A stretch of 64,000 nucleotides of DNA from Podospora pseudocomata (Eukaryota; Ascomycota; Sordariomycetes; Sordariales; Podosporaceae): the NCBI RefSeq assembly GCF_035222375.1, contig NW_026946364.1, positions 744,001-808,000 on the forward strand, written 5' to 3'. The notes beneath the pieces were generated by a model. It ran no database searches, was not told the origin of the DNA, and saw nothing but the letters and a program-made list of their open reading frames with translations. The translations under genes and the position numbers were made by a program. Numbering within the stretch: position 1 is the stretch's first letter; each line of letters opens with the position of its first letter. Shown here piece after piece: positions 12,201 to 22,212 of this stretch.

Positions 12201-12710
12201 ATCGCGGCGCATGGTGCCACGGCCAAGGAAACCACCCAAAGCCTTTCGTCGACCAAACTTCATCTCTCAGCCGAAGAACTCAAACGCGGCAAGAAGACCG
12301 TCTCAGTCGAGAAGCCCGTCCCGGCCTCGGACAGGTACTACACCGACGAGCCGACCATGCGCCCCTCGATGTCACCGGGGGAAGCCCTCGCTATTCTGAT
12401 CAAGGAGACCCAAGACGAGATTGAGCACTTGCAGATGGAGCTCAAGAGGGTGAATGAGGGGTATTTCTCGTTGGACAAGTCGGTGGGTGCGAGGGAGAGG
12501 AAGAGGTTGATGGGGGAGATGAAGAGGTTGCAGGGGGAGCTGGAGGCGAAGAGCGGGCAGCTGTACCGGTTGCACGATGTGCTTGAGGGGCAGAAGCAGG
12601 CTGGGCAGGTTATGGAGGGGGAGGTGGTTGATGTTACGGTGCTGGAGGGGCTGCCGGTGAGGGTTGAGGGGGGGGGAAGGACGGAAAGTGTTTTTGAGGG
12701 GTTTGAATAA
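9216..12710 (+). CDS. ppc89: Spindle pole body coiled-coil protein, Ppc89/Cep57-like
   Basis: Structural protein expected at the spindle pole body, organising microtubules. Intronless; 1164 residues from the ATG at 9216 (context CCAACATGG). The N-terminal ~320 residues are Ser/Asn-rich and disordered. A fungal-conserved block includes RSFFLPGFRHLPDWTSGTLK and IPEEDAEIFVSMDKLQ. Residues ~345-770 form a long heptad-rich coiled coil (DEVRELQDHDAMLQREAEKL onward). A small motif C-x-H-x4-C-x2-C (in DGICNHKSGNCNVCVRI, about residue 980) precedes the C-terminal segment SPGEALAILIKETQDEIEHL ... LYRLHDVLEGQ (about 1050-1130), which resembles the Cep57 microtubule-binding domain. An in-frame ATG at 8865 would add 117 residues; I consider it less likely. 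Confidence 0.85.
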   Translation: MDVNSNRSNHHQSSKPRHISRLKKEMLEHRIQHNPFSSPPSSTGSHDTVSTTTEELTRNLSNFSFSPDGEGTRRLSEDFTNPAKRQATRSGRFGSSRQPRDTNTVLNTSAIARTFPEWSGLLNNKTNNQDKDTATLTQTFDFAGVIKPLTNGANGGKENVPPAREVTEEQTFDNPLDSRKKRTRADMQARVENESECSTVLSLSMSPGRHGRRSRFQNLDGVMSPEAPKRSIQDMVSKIRTEKQNSRRDMTPRKSLMREPSTAQPNPDTLQGQSFEEGRSFFLPGFRHLPDWTSGTLKFSTMQNGVPVFVKSKTGIRFDQSANGHGALNSVSIPEEDAEIFVSMDKLQDEVRELQDHDAMLQREAEKLQREVNHLQSELKRFKSRHPSDSAIGSDTDGSFRRSNGHDQELEGQIQELRDRLNHASQQVGMNDIHSAALSAERDEALRQASIARERAAKLQAELEASQKDLQYSLQFRQDKESLQLENGMLMSEAEAMQKQRDEAMHDNATLIAENDRLRRELAGVRKDLKATREELASVRKQYEALKEERKMFVDDHKSMERNNDTYFKENKKLQVQVAARDQHITDLKKGISARDKIIDSMQGLTTDTAVLQLNADLEVELERLTNQMEELKDDIHEKDSHLNDRETRIRTLKDENMEISIDNERLKDENRRLREEQKEIEDQWVDERQKVVRLSQMLNSKSLNDNEDCVRLGDDFRIKEAELQRKLDRREAAVRKVKLLTAKIAEIAEQEFTALAMRTTKVKVVDPKDVDDFTGKSSNMHIDEDPTTELHMNAQDTDFASVMEGELAKLKQTYQDLQRRQQQGDTQQFTDYSLPQLPSLQRSKSDSVVSSKIAQPLPGILKKSSQFAPLEEDTGRFSVRSAMSFASPLDDESVQITQNNTRRSVASEATRPESRMRRNSENTTTQQQQHTGTVEPNMTSAFFMPDITLSSGNKQQQAASSKQQSNVPSLSKDARRVLDGICNHKSGNCNVCVRIAAHGATAKETTQSLSSTKLHLSAEELKRGKKTVSVEKPVPASDRYYTDEPTMRPSMSPGEALAILIKETQDEIEHLQMELKRVNEGYFSLDKSVGARERKRLMGEMKRLQGELEAKSGQLYRLHDVLEGQKQAGQVMEGEVVDVTVLEGLPVRVEGGGRTESVFEGFE

Positions 12711-15700
12711 TTTCGTGAAGCATAACTGGGCTAGGTAGGGAACAATGGGCAAGGATAACAACATTTTTTTGAGGGAGGGGGAGGGATTGTAAGGATATTA
12801 TGGTTGTTTTTCTGGTGGGGTTTGTATTTCGAATAGGGTATTCTAACTTTGGCAAAGGCTGGGTTTGGGCGTTTTGGGATTCTCCTTTGTTGTTGTTTGT
12901 GATAGGTGGTATTGTGCTAGGTTTAGTTATGCCGGGCAAAACAGTGCGGAGGATAGCAGGCAAGGCAGAGCAAGGCATGTGCACATCAGCAGGCAATGAA
13001 AAACATTTGTTCTTTAGTGTCTTGTTTTCAAGAGTCCTGCTTCGTCTCTTTCCCGCCACCTGGGCTATAATCTTGACACCTAAACGGTATCTGCAATGAA
13101 GTCAAAGTGACAGTTCTCGCCGTAAACTTGCATTCAGCCTCAAAGAGACGGGACTGTACCAAAAGTCTGGGGAACATCGCACTCGAGTCTTCCCTTCCAG
13201 CGTCGGACAACATGTGCCAAGCTCCTTCCCAAAACAGAACAGGAACGTCACCTCAAGGCAGCGACGGTGACCTTGGGTTGAATTTTTAGGACTTGAGAAG
13301 GAAGTGGCAAGTGAGTGAGCGTGCTTTTCATGCTTTTTATCTCGTATATGAAGAGATATGATAATGCAATGTCCATGGCCACTGATCTGAGTACCTACCC
13401 AGGCATTGAATCCGATGTGAAACCTCCCCCAATCGTATATCCTCACCGCACCTTCCGAGTGAAATTTAGAAACCGACTTCTGACAGGTTGCAATTCCTGG
13501 ATTTCTCACCTCTTGGCGCAGCGGGAATCACCTCATCGTGAGAGCATCTGCCGTGGGCTCAATGCAGAGACGCCACATATTCGATAACCAAGGCCCGGTC
13601 TCACCCTCCTGCAGTAGCCAGGACACGTTCAGGTGACGCTGTGGTCAACTATTTCCCATCGGGCATCTATACGCACCCACGCTCCTGTGACGGGATAGCG
13701 TCACTGAGCCTGTGCAGCTGCAAGTGTTCAAGACTATCGCCGACCTAGGCCTATTGGTAAGGATAGGAAGAAGCTGTCAGTTCCCTCTTTTGCCGTACCG
13801 TCGATCCTCGATCCGACTATGCGTCTCAAAGCCTTACCAAATCCGGAGTCCCAAAGAGCCCGACCCAGATTTCAATGTGACCCACCTCCCCGACTCCCGA
13901 CGGGACGAGGTCCTCCGAAACGGAACACACCGAGACCCATATCGCCGATAGCCCCACACCGAAGCCCGGGACATCCATCGGGCTTTGACTGCGATGGTCG
14001 AGAACTTGTTGCAAACTTGTGCTTCGTGGATGTTTTCCTCCGGTCACCTTTCCACATGGTGCGGGTCCGAACTGATCATAGTAGACGAAAACCCCGACAG
14101 AAACCCCTCAGAATACACCCGGCCACGACACAGTACCGGAGCAATGCCATATCGGCGGGGTTGGTTGGAAGCACCAGGCCTTTTTCTCAGCACACCTCCT
14201 TTTCGAATGCAGTACCCCACATTTGGACACAACCCTTTCTCCTGGCAGCGCTGCGGCTGCATATGGTGTGAAGACTTGTGCATCTCCTAAAGGCCCATAT
14301 ATCCTATCTCGTTGCATGTGTAACGGCAAAGATATCGATTTCCAATTTTAGGTGACAACCCATATGATCGCCACGGAACCAACGATGAGGAACCTGTCAC
14401 CCCTCACCGAGTTCGTCCAACTGCCGAGCCATTAGGTTCACACAGTCTAGACGACCTCGTGATGCTGATGATGATGAGCCAATGCAACCAAAAATCCTTT
14501 GCTGGCCGACTGCTTCTGGGGTGACACAAGGTCCATATAAATTCGCATGAGTACGACACCAGGCGCGTGTGATAGTGAGGGCGGTGATAACGTGGCCCAG
14601 GACAGTGGGAAAGCTTCCATTACTGGAATGTGGATACCACTCTAGCTATCCGACACTTGGTACAGAGATTCACACAGGGGCAAACCCCAAGCCGTCTCTT
14701 CTCTCTCCGCCACTCTGGAAACAAATCACATTCAAGAGTTTGAAAACTCTTGGTGCAGATAGGCGTTTGTGACAGCGGGAGGTTGTGGAGCTCATGAATG
14801 AGGTTCCGGCCCCATGTGGACTGTGCTTTTTTTCGGGCTTGTTGTCGGGAACGGCGCCCGAAGTTCGGCTGCTCGCCTGCCGCGGCAGGGAAAAGGATCG
14901 ATCTCCAGATTGATTACACCGCCGATGTGCTGATCCTGGATTCGGCTGGCGCCCATGCCACCACCCCATGTTCCCTTCCCTTCCCTTCCTCACCGTAGTG
15001 GTGTGAGTGGCAGTCAACAATCCGGACAGGGGTAAAACCAACCCAAGATTCCCGATCTTGGCAGGCCCCAAGGAGTTCGAATATTGAAAAAAGCAATATG
15101 AATTACATGACGGGGCACGCACACGCATTCGCTAGCGCTTGCTGGCGCACACCGTCTCTTCCAATGTTCAAGTGACAGATCACGAGAGTCTCCCCCTTCC
15201 CAATCCTGTTTTGTAAGCTCGGTCAAGCTCTCATGATCACAACAAAGGTGGGCTACCATCAGCCAACGCCGCGAGCCTTACAAACCTTACAACAACGCTT
15301 ATGTTAACCCACTTTGTTGACCTCAGCCGCATTGGTCCAAGTCTCGTCTGAAAGAAGGAACCGGCTCCTTGGGACACAACGTGGCCGAGGTGTGTGAGAC
15401 TCCTGTGCCGCTCCCATCATCACGACCGGCCTCCAAGCTTTCCGTTTTGTGACCCTTTCGCTTGTTGGGGGAGCCTCTTGCTGAGGGATTACGCAGTGGA
15501 CAGCCAACTTAGCCGTTACCAAAGGTCACCCTCCTCTTACACCGCCCAATACTTTTCCAACTCATTGACTCGGTCCCTCAGTCACCTTATCCTCCAGTCG
15601 ACCTTGCCACAACAAGCCGTCCTCGGATCTTTTCCCAATATATTTTAAGCCTGGACTTTTTGCCCCTCCACACCGGCGCCAAACATAGAGCCGCTTTATC

Positions 15701-17322
15701 ATACTCCAAGCCCATAGCATCAGCCAGAAGACCAGATTCGTGTTCGGGTTGGGCGGCGCGTCGTCGTTCGAGGTGACCTCTTGTGTACGCTGGTACCACA
15801 TCTTGTCCGCTTGACGGTCTCACATACCTAAGGAGAACCACGGATTTTGTCCAGCTGGCCCAAGCTCTCACAGGGACGCGGCAAATTCTTCCTGTCGTGC
15901 TTGCATTTGTCACCTCTGCCAGTCGAGGCAAACCTCTCTATTTTGAGAGAGGAGCTGTCCCTGCAGTTGGACGGAAGCACCGGCTTCGGAGGCTCAGAGT
16001 AAGCGGCAAAGAATCCGAGAGGCTCTCTCTCTCACCGGGGGTGTGAGAGTCAGTTCAACAGCACGTGCCCAGCAATCTCGCTGGATGATAGAATTGGTTC
16101 TTACCAGTTCCCATCTATCCTGTCCCACTGTTTGTTCTGTTAGCCTTGCGGTGACGGGAAATATAAGTTGACACACACAGCCGGGTTCTGTGGATCACGA
16201 CTTACGCGACAGGTGTTGTGTGGTTTGTGTGTATGCGTCTTGTCAGACCTTCCCAGTCGGTTGACAAGCGGAGCAAGCAGCAGAGGAGGGACCCCCGGAC
16301 ATTTGCTTTGTTTGCATTTTCTCTCTCTCTCTCTCGTCTTGCATGTGCAGCAGGTTCCGCGGGACTGGGAACACATAGCCAAGGGAACCCACTGTACCTT
16401 TTGCTTTGGCCCAATCCAGGGTCAACACGCGATTTGGCTATTCAGACAATTCGGGGGGGGGTTCCGGAGTGAGAAGTCCAAGGCTGTTGAAAGTTTTCCC
16501 CTATCTAGACAAGCTTTCTTCTCTGCATTGCTCACACGGCACAAGACGACAACTACCATCGCATTATTTTCTGTTGTCTCAGATTTTCGGACGGAGAAGA
16601 CCAGATCTTCCATTGCCACGGGTTCTTTCTTCTTTGAGTACCCACTCTCGGGCAATAGCTTAGCACAGACAGACAGGTCCTTTGTTCGATTGCATGTACC
16701 TGCCTGGCGGGTGGTGTTATCTTTCCTCAACTGAGACTTTGCAACAAGACTCCGCGGTTTGCACTTTCTGAGGTCTGCTCGGCGGGTGTTTGTGGCAACG
16801 ATTTCAAAAGGAAAGAGCGAGGAAGGGTAACCCGACGGAGGAGATTGAGCTGTGGAACACGCATACTTGCAACTTTTCGGCAACAACGAACGGGTCTGAA
16901 TCATCAAGTCAGGCAAGGCCGAAGGATCTGGTCTGGAAGGGTTGCCTCTTTCTTTCGCCTACCTATTACGACGGGACGGCTTACTTTTTCCAACCACACA
17001 CACACACACGCACACACACACATACACACACACACACACAAACATACAACACCTCCGAAAATCAACGAAAGGCAGCACGGAGAAGGCCAAAAAAAAACAT
17101 CCTCGTGTCATTTTAGGCTTCCATCTGCCTTACCGTATACCATAACTTTAACTTCTTCTACGACGATCGAAGAAGGAATCCATCTTTTTACTTCCGCTCT
17201 GTGTTGCTGTCTCGATTGCACGTTCGAGAACGACCAGTTTATACAGCAACAAGCAAACAAACGATATATAATCTCTTTTATTGGCCGAGGCTAGCCAGCC
17301 CTCTCTATAAACCCAACACACA
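12711..17322. other. 4.6-kb region without a recognisable gene
   Basis: Lies between the stop of the spindle-pole gene and the start of the ABC transporter. Open frames reach 100-190 codons but overlap on several frames and resemble no family I know. The last ~1.3 kb is pyrimidine-rich, with CT runs (about 16319-16337), a CA microsatellite (16995-17043) and AC-rich leader, as in long fungal 5' UTRs. No tRNA, transposon end or RIP-like AT-rich decay was seen. It could hold a non-coding transcript. Confidence 0.5.
16995..17043. repeat. (CA)n microsatellite in the ABC transporter 5' flank
   Basis: About 49 bp of CA dinucleotides interrupted by single CG and TA steps, roughly 280 bp upstream of the transporter start codon. 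Open frames crossing it read Thr-His repeats and are not genes. Confidence 0.95.
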
Positions 17323-20300
17323 ATGGCGGACCCATACGACGCCGACGTCCCAGAAGAGGAGAGCCCAATATTCCGCCACCTCCTCGCCTCGCTTCACTAC
17401 GGATACCCAGCCGCTGTCTTCATCTACTACACCATCTCGTCCACCATTGCGGTTTGCACTCTCCAGACCCGGTCCACCGCCGAGTCCAAGGACCATCCCC
17501 GTCGCAGGTTCATCTCTTGGCTGTTGATGCTGGGCATTCTGAGTTGGTTTGCTCAGCTGGGATATCTACTATTTGTGGCGGTTGCCGAAGAGAAGTTCCC
17601 CCCGGCGGAGCAGGATGTCATCATCGGCTTGCTGAGCTGCGCGCTGGTGTTTGGGGTGCAGTTTGCGGGGCTTTGGGAGGCGGAAAAGGCGGTGGTGCTG
17701 TGGCCGTATATGGGGAGTGTGGGTATGGGGATGGTTTTTGAACCTGTTTTGGTTTGGTTGACTTGGAAGACTAGGGTGGAAACTGGGGGGTTGGGATTCA
17801 GGAAGATTTTTGATTTCTCGGCGGCTGGGGCGAGATGGGCTGCGTTTGGGTTGGTGTTGATGTTTTATTTTGAGGGGGTTTGGAATGTGAAGAGGGAAAA
17901 GGCTACTGATATGGAAAGGCAGGGCTTGCTCAACAAGACGAATGGACATGTGAACGGGGTTGAGTCGGATGGGGAGGAGAGGAGCCAGAATGGGTATGGG
18001 GCTACGTCGGATAGTTCTACGGATGCTAGTCAGAGCCCGACTACTGATGCGGTTGAGTCTCCGTGGGAGAGGAGGGAGAGGCAGGCAAATGAGGCGATGG
18101 AGAAGAGGTTGAAGGAGAAGGGTAACTGGGTTACATACGCGAAGAGTTTCTTGGTATGTCTGAATAGTTTGTGGATGCTGAGGTGAAGCTAATGTGACGC
18201 GGATGCAGGTTTTCTTCCCTTACGTTTGGCCTGTCAATCATCGGTCGCTTCAGGTTCGCGTTGTTCTTGTTGGTGTTTGCTTGCTCGCCATGAACGCCAT
18301 CAATGTTCTGATCCCGCGGCAGATGGGCATCATTATGGACAGTTTGGCTGGTGATGTGGACAGAAACCCCTGGACCGAGGTCATGATATTTGCTGGTCTG
18401 AAGCTGGTAGCTTCCGAAGCAGGTCTTTCCCTCTTGCGACAGTGGCTTTGGATTCCGGTTGAGTATTACTCCTTCGATGCTATGAGCACGGCGGCATACT
18501 CCCACGTCCTTAACCTCTCGTCCGATTTCCACGATTCGAAGAGTTCTTCCGACATCATGATGGCCATTCAGTCTGGTCAAAGCATCTCCAACATGCTCGA
18601 ATCGATTTGTTTCCAGGCCGTTCCCATGCTGATCGACATGACGGTCGCCTTCATCTACCTGTCGTATACCTTTGGACCGTACGAGGGCTTCATCACCATT
18701 GCTACCGCGGCCGTGTTTCTGTATATTGCCACTCGGATGATTTCGAAGCTCAAGTCTGCGAGGAGGGGTGAGGTCAGCGCCTGGTTCAAGGAACACTATG
18801 TCAGACAGGCTGGTATTCAGGGATGGTCAACGGTCACCTGCTTCAACCAAGTTGGACATGAGGAGGCAAGATACTCGGAGGCTGTCAAGGATCGGGTGGC
18901 AAAGTCGCAGAAGGTGTACTTTGGCTACGTGGTTGCTTATGCTTTCCAGTTCTTGGTGTTACTGTCGGGTTTGCTTGCTGGTGCTTTTCTGGCGGTTTAC
19001 CAGATTACACATGGCCAAGTCACACCCGGAAAGTTCATCATGTTGCTGACGTATTGGGCTCAGCTGGTGGCGCCGCTGACCTTCTTTGCTGGGCTGGGCA
19101 AGACGATAAGCAAGGACCTTATTCACGCCGAGCAGCTGTTGGAGATCATGCAGACGAAACCGACCATCAAGAACAAGGAGGGGGCACCGCCACTGCATTT
19201 CACCGGCGGGAGGGTCAAGTTTGAGAATGTGTGCTTCTCGTATGACAAGAAGAAGGAGATCTTGAGGAACATCGACTTTGAGGCCACGCCCGGGATGACG
19301 GTTGCTTTTGTTGGGGCAACGGGGGCGGGAAAGTCGACGATTCTGAAGCTACTGGATCGGTTCTATGATGTGACGAAGGGAAGCATCACGATTGATGGGC
19401 AGGATATCAGGGATGTGGATTTGTTCAGGTATGGTACCAACGAGCTGATTAGATACGAGGGTAATGCTAACGACGTGAACAGCTTGAGAGGACAAATCGG
19501 CATTGTCCCGCAAAGCCCGATCCTGTTTGATGACACCATCATGAACAATGTCCGGTATGCGAAGCTCACGGCGACAGATGAGGAGGTCCATGAGGCGTGC
19601 AAGGCTGCTAGTATCCATGAACAAATCATGGGATTCTCGGACGGTTACAACACTCGGGTTGGGGAGCGTGGTGTCAAGCTTTCTGGGGGTGAGCTTCAAA
19701 GAGTGGCGATTGCAAGGGCCATCTTGAAGAGGCCGGCAATTGTGCTCCTCGATGAGGCTACCAGTGCGGTCGATACCGAGACTGAGCAGAAAATTCAGGA
19801 GGCATTGAGAACCCTTTGCAAGGGGAGGACCACTTTTATTGTTGCGTAAGTTTTGTTGAAATGGGAGACAAGGGGCTAAAGTGCTGACGTTGTTTTGATA
19901 GGCATCGACTTTCCACTATCATGAATGCTGACCGCATTATTGTTGTTGGCGGAGGGGAGATTGTCGAACAGGGCAGCCACGAGGAGCTGATCCTGCAAGA
20001 GGACGGCAAATATGCCGAGCTCTGGTCGAAGCAAATTTTTGTCAAGCCCAAGGACAGCAAGGATTCGACTCCGGACGGCACCAGGTCCCCGGTCAAGGGA
20101 CGTAAAGCACCGAATATCGTCAATGACCTGAGCGCTGAAGCTACCAACTCGGTGCTCGCGAAAGTGACAAACAAGCCAAGTGTGCAGACGAATGGAGATG
20201 TCACGAAAGATCCGAGCAGCGCTGTAAACGGCTCCGTCGGCTCGGAGAACACCAAACCAGCGAGTGGTGCGGTGAACGGGCACAAAAAAGAGGTATGATT

Positions 20301-21146
20301 GATAGAATCCTGTTTGCACTGAAGGGAATGTATCGGGCTCTATATATATCGTGACATATATATCTAGATACATGGTCTTTTTGGTGGCTCGGGGTTCTAT
20401 CTTTCCTGGCCTTTTCTAACCCCGTGTAGGACACTTCGTCGTCGTCGAGCCGCTTGAGGCTGAACCCTGGTGCTCCGACTTTTATGCCTCGCATTAGCAC
20501 AACCACTCCGTCTAGCCCTGTTGGAAGGGTAGTGGATCGGTCATTTGGAAACGACAGCCCGCGGGTTGTACCTTTGACTACTACTCCTGCACCGCCTCTT
20601 TCACCTGTTGCCCCCCTTCCTCGTGGACTTGTTCCACCGCCTGGGGTCATCCCGCCGAACCACCACGTTCAGTTTTTTGCCACGCCAGTAGTTATGGTTC
20701 CTGCTGGGGCGGCGGCAACGCCATATCCGCTGTTTCCACCCGGCGGTGGGTTGCCTTTGTCGTCCTCGTTGGGTGTGAGACAAACGCAGCAGCAGAGAGT
20801 AGGGCAGGATGTCAAGCAGCAGTACTGGGGAAAAGTCCCGTCAACCGTGGGAATGATGGGTATGGGATTGACGACAACTCCAAGAAAACCGAGATTAGAT
20901 TGGAAGTCGATCTCGCCGCGGACACCTGAGAGTGATGACGAGGAGGATGAGGATGAGAAGGGAAAGCCGACATGTTTTGATGATGATGAGACGAAGGGGA
21001 AGAAAGGGGGTGGTGATGGGGATGATGAGAAGGATGGAGAAGTGAGGGGATACTTCCCGTTTTATTCGAGGAGGATTCAGAGCAAAAGTGAGCCGAGTGG
21101 TTCTGGGCAGGGTGTCAGTCGGTCTCCTACCGAAGTGGAGGAGTGA
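17323..21146 (+). CDS. hmt1: HMT1/ABCB6-type vacuolar half ABC transporter with long C-terminal extension
   Basis: Half transporter of the heavy-metal-tolerance class, expected in the vacuolar membrane exporting conjugated metals or peptides. Exons: 17323-18153, 18209-19428, 19483-19845, 19902-20292, 20430-21146; 1173 residues. An N-terminal hydrophobic region (TMD0, residues ~25-190) precedes the six-helix domain (~290-570) and one ATPase domain: Walker [10 protein letters not shown] (646-654), Q-loop [10 protein letters not shown], signature LSGGE (750-754), Walker [10 protein letters not shown]-loop AHRLS. Intron 19429-19482 is 54 nt, in frame and stop-free. Intron 4 (20293-20429) has an in-frame TGA right after the donor; if retained, the protein ends at ...HKKEV (936 residues). 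If spliced (donor GTATGA, branch CTAAC, acceptor TAG) it adds 238 residues starting [20 protein letters not shown], which contains a PAM2-like motif, then Pro-rich and acidic sequence. The extension is inferred, the core is secure. Confidence 0.9.
20293..20429 (+). other. Stop-containing intron 4 of the ABC transporter gene
   Basis: 137-nt GT-AG intron, longer than its neighbours, with donor GTATGA, branch TTCTAAC and acceptor GTGTAG. An in-frame TGA lies at 20296-20298. It also contains two TATATAT runs (20341-20349 and 20356-20363) that could form an 8-bp stem around a 6-nt loop. Splicing keeps the frame open into a 717-nt final exon. Confidence 0.75.
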
Positions 21147-22212
21147 GTGGGTGATCAAGCATCTTTTTTGGGGGGTTCATACCTTTTGACTGCAGCATTG
21201 TGCATCTATAGAGGGGTTGAATGGGGGGTGTTAGCTATTTTATTCACAATCATATTAGAGGTGGGATAGGTAGGGGGGAGAGAGCCGGGGTGGTGGGGGT
21301 GGTTTAGAAATGGGGTTAACTTATTTGCATTCTGTTTCATGGGATAGATAAAGTTTCGTGTTTTTTTCTTCTCCTTTTTTGTCTTCTTTCGGGGGGTGAT
21401 TATAACGTGATAATGGTGGCTGAGAAAATGGTGGGGTGTAAGGAAGGGTTGAGTTGGTGGTTTAATTCTTATGATAATGAGATCGTGGGATAAGGCGGGG
21501 GAGGATTATGGATTTAGTTATATGTGTCTTTGGTTTAATGAGATGGGTTATCATTGTCTTGATTTTGTGTTGGGTGAGACAGATGTGTGAGCTGATCAAT
21601 GATTGTAATCCAAGAGAGAAGTGGTGTGTTGCTGAATATCTCTTTTTACTTTTTTTGATCATTCTTTTAGCCTTCATTAATGCATACACAACAATTGTAC
21701 ATATGGATGAGAATGTTTATCCAGAAAGGCAAAAGATACTGAGATCCTCCCTCTTTTCCCAGTTATTCGGGGTGAGTTTCTCCTACCACCATTTTGCTTG
21801 TCCCCCTCTCTCATCTGGCCCAGCCAACTTGCTCACACACCATCAAACACTCCCACCAGACTCTCGCTTCCTCCTTTCTCCCTAATGTACAATAAAAAAA
21901 CTACAAGTAATGTCCGCATCATGGAAAAAACAACACATAGATGCTCGCTTTCCCCCACCCCCCATCCCTTCCCACGCCAACAAATTTTAAGAGTGGTGTT
22001 GTTGTTCGTTTTTGTTTTCATGTGTGGTGTGTGTGTCGAAAATGCTCAAGGCGCCGCACAACCTACCCCCCTTCCCTTCTATACATTTGCCGAGAAATGG
22101 TTCCTGTCCCTTGCTGAACATTATCCCGTATAATACAGTTTCTTGTTTTTTTTTTTTTTTAGTTTTTTTCTTTTGGCCAACAACACCAAATCAAAAGAAA
22201 GAAGACGCAAAT
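21147..22212. other. Convergent 3' flanks of the ABC transporter and TIM44
   Basis: AT-richer and T/G-rich sequence between two convergent genes, with a T-run at about 22143-22160. Open frames here are short or encode only hydrophobic low-complexity peptides; I see no gene. Confidence 0.55.

Noticed and set aside
16845-17294. 149-codon plus-strand frame with Thr-His repeats
   Set aside because: It is translation of the CA microsatellite in the transporter 5' flank.
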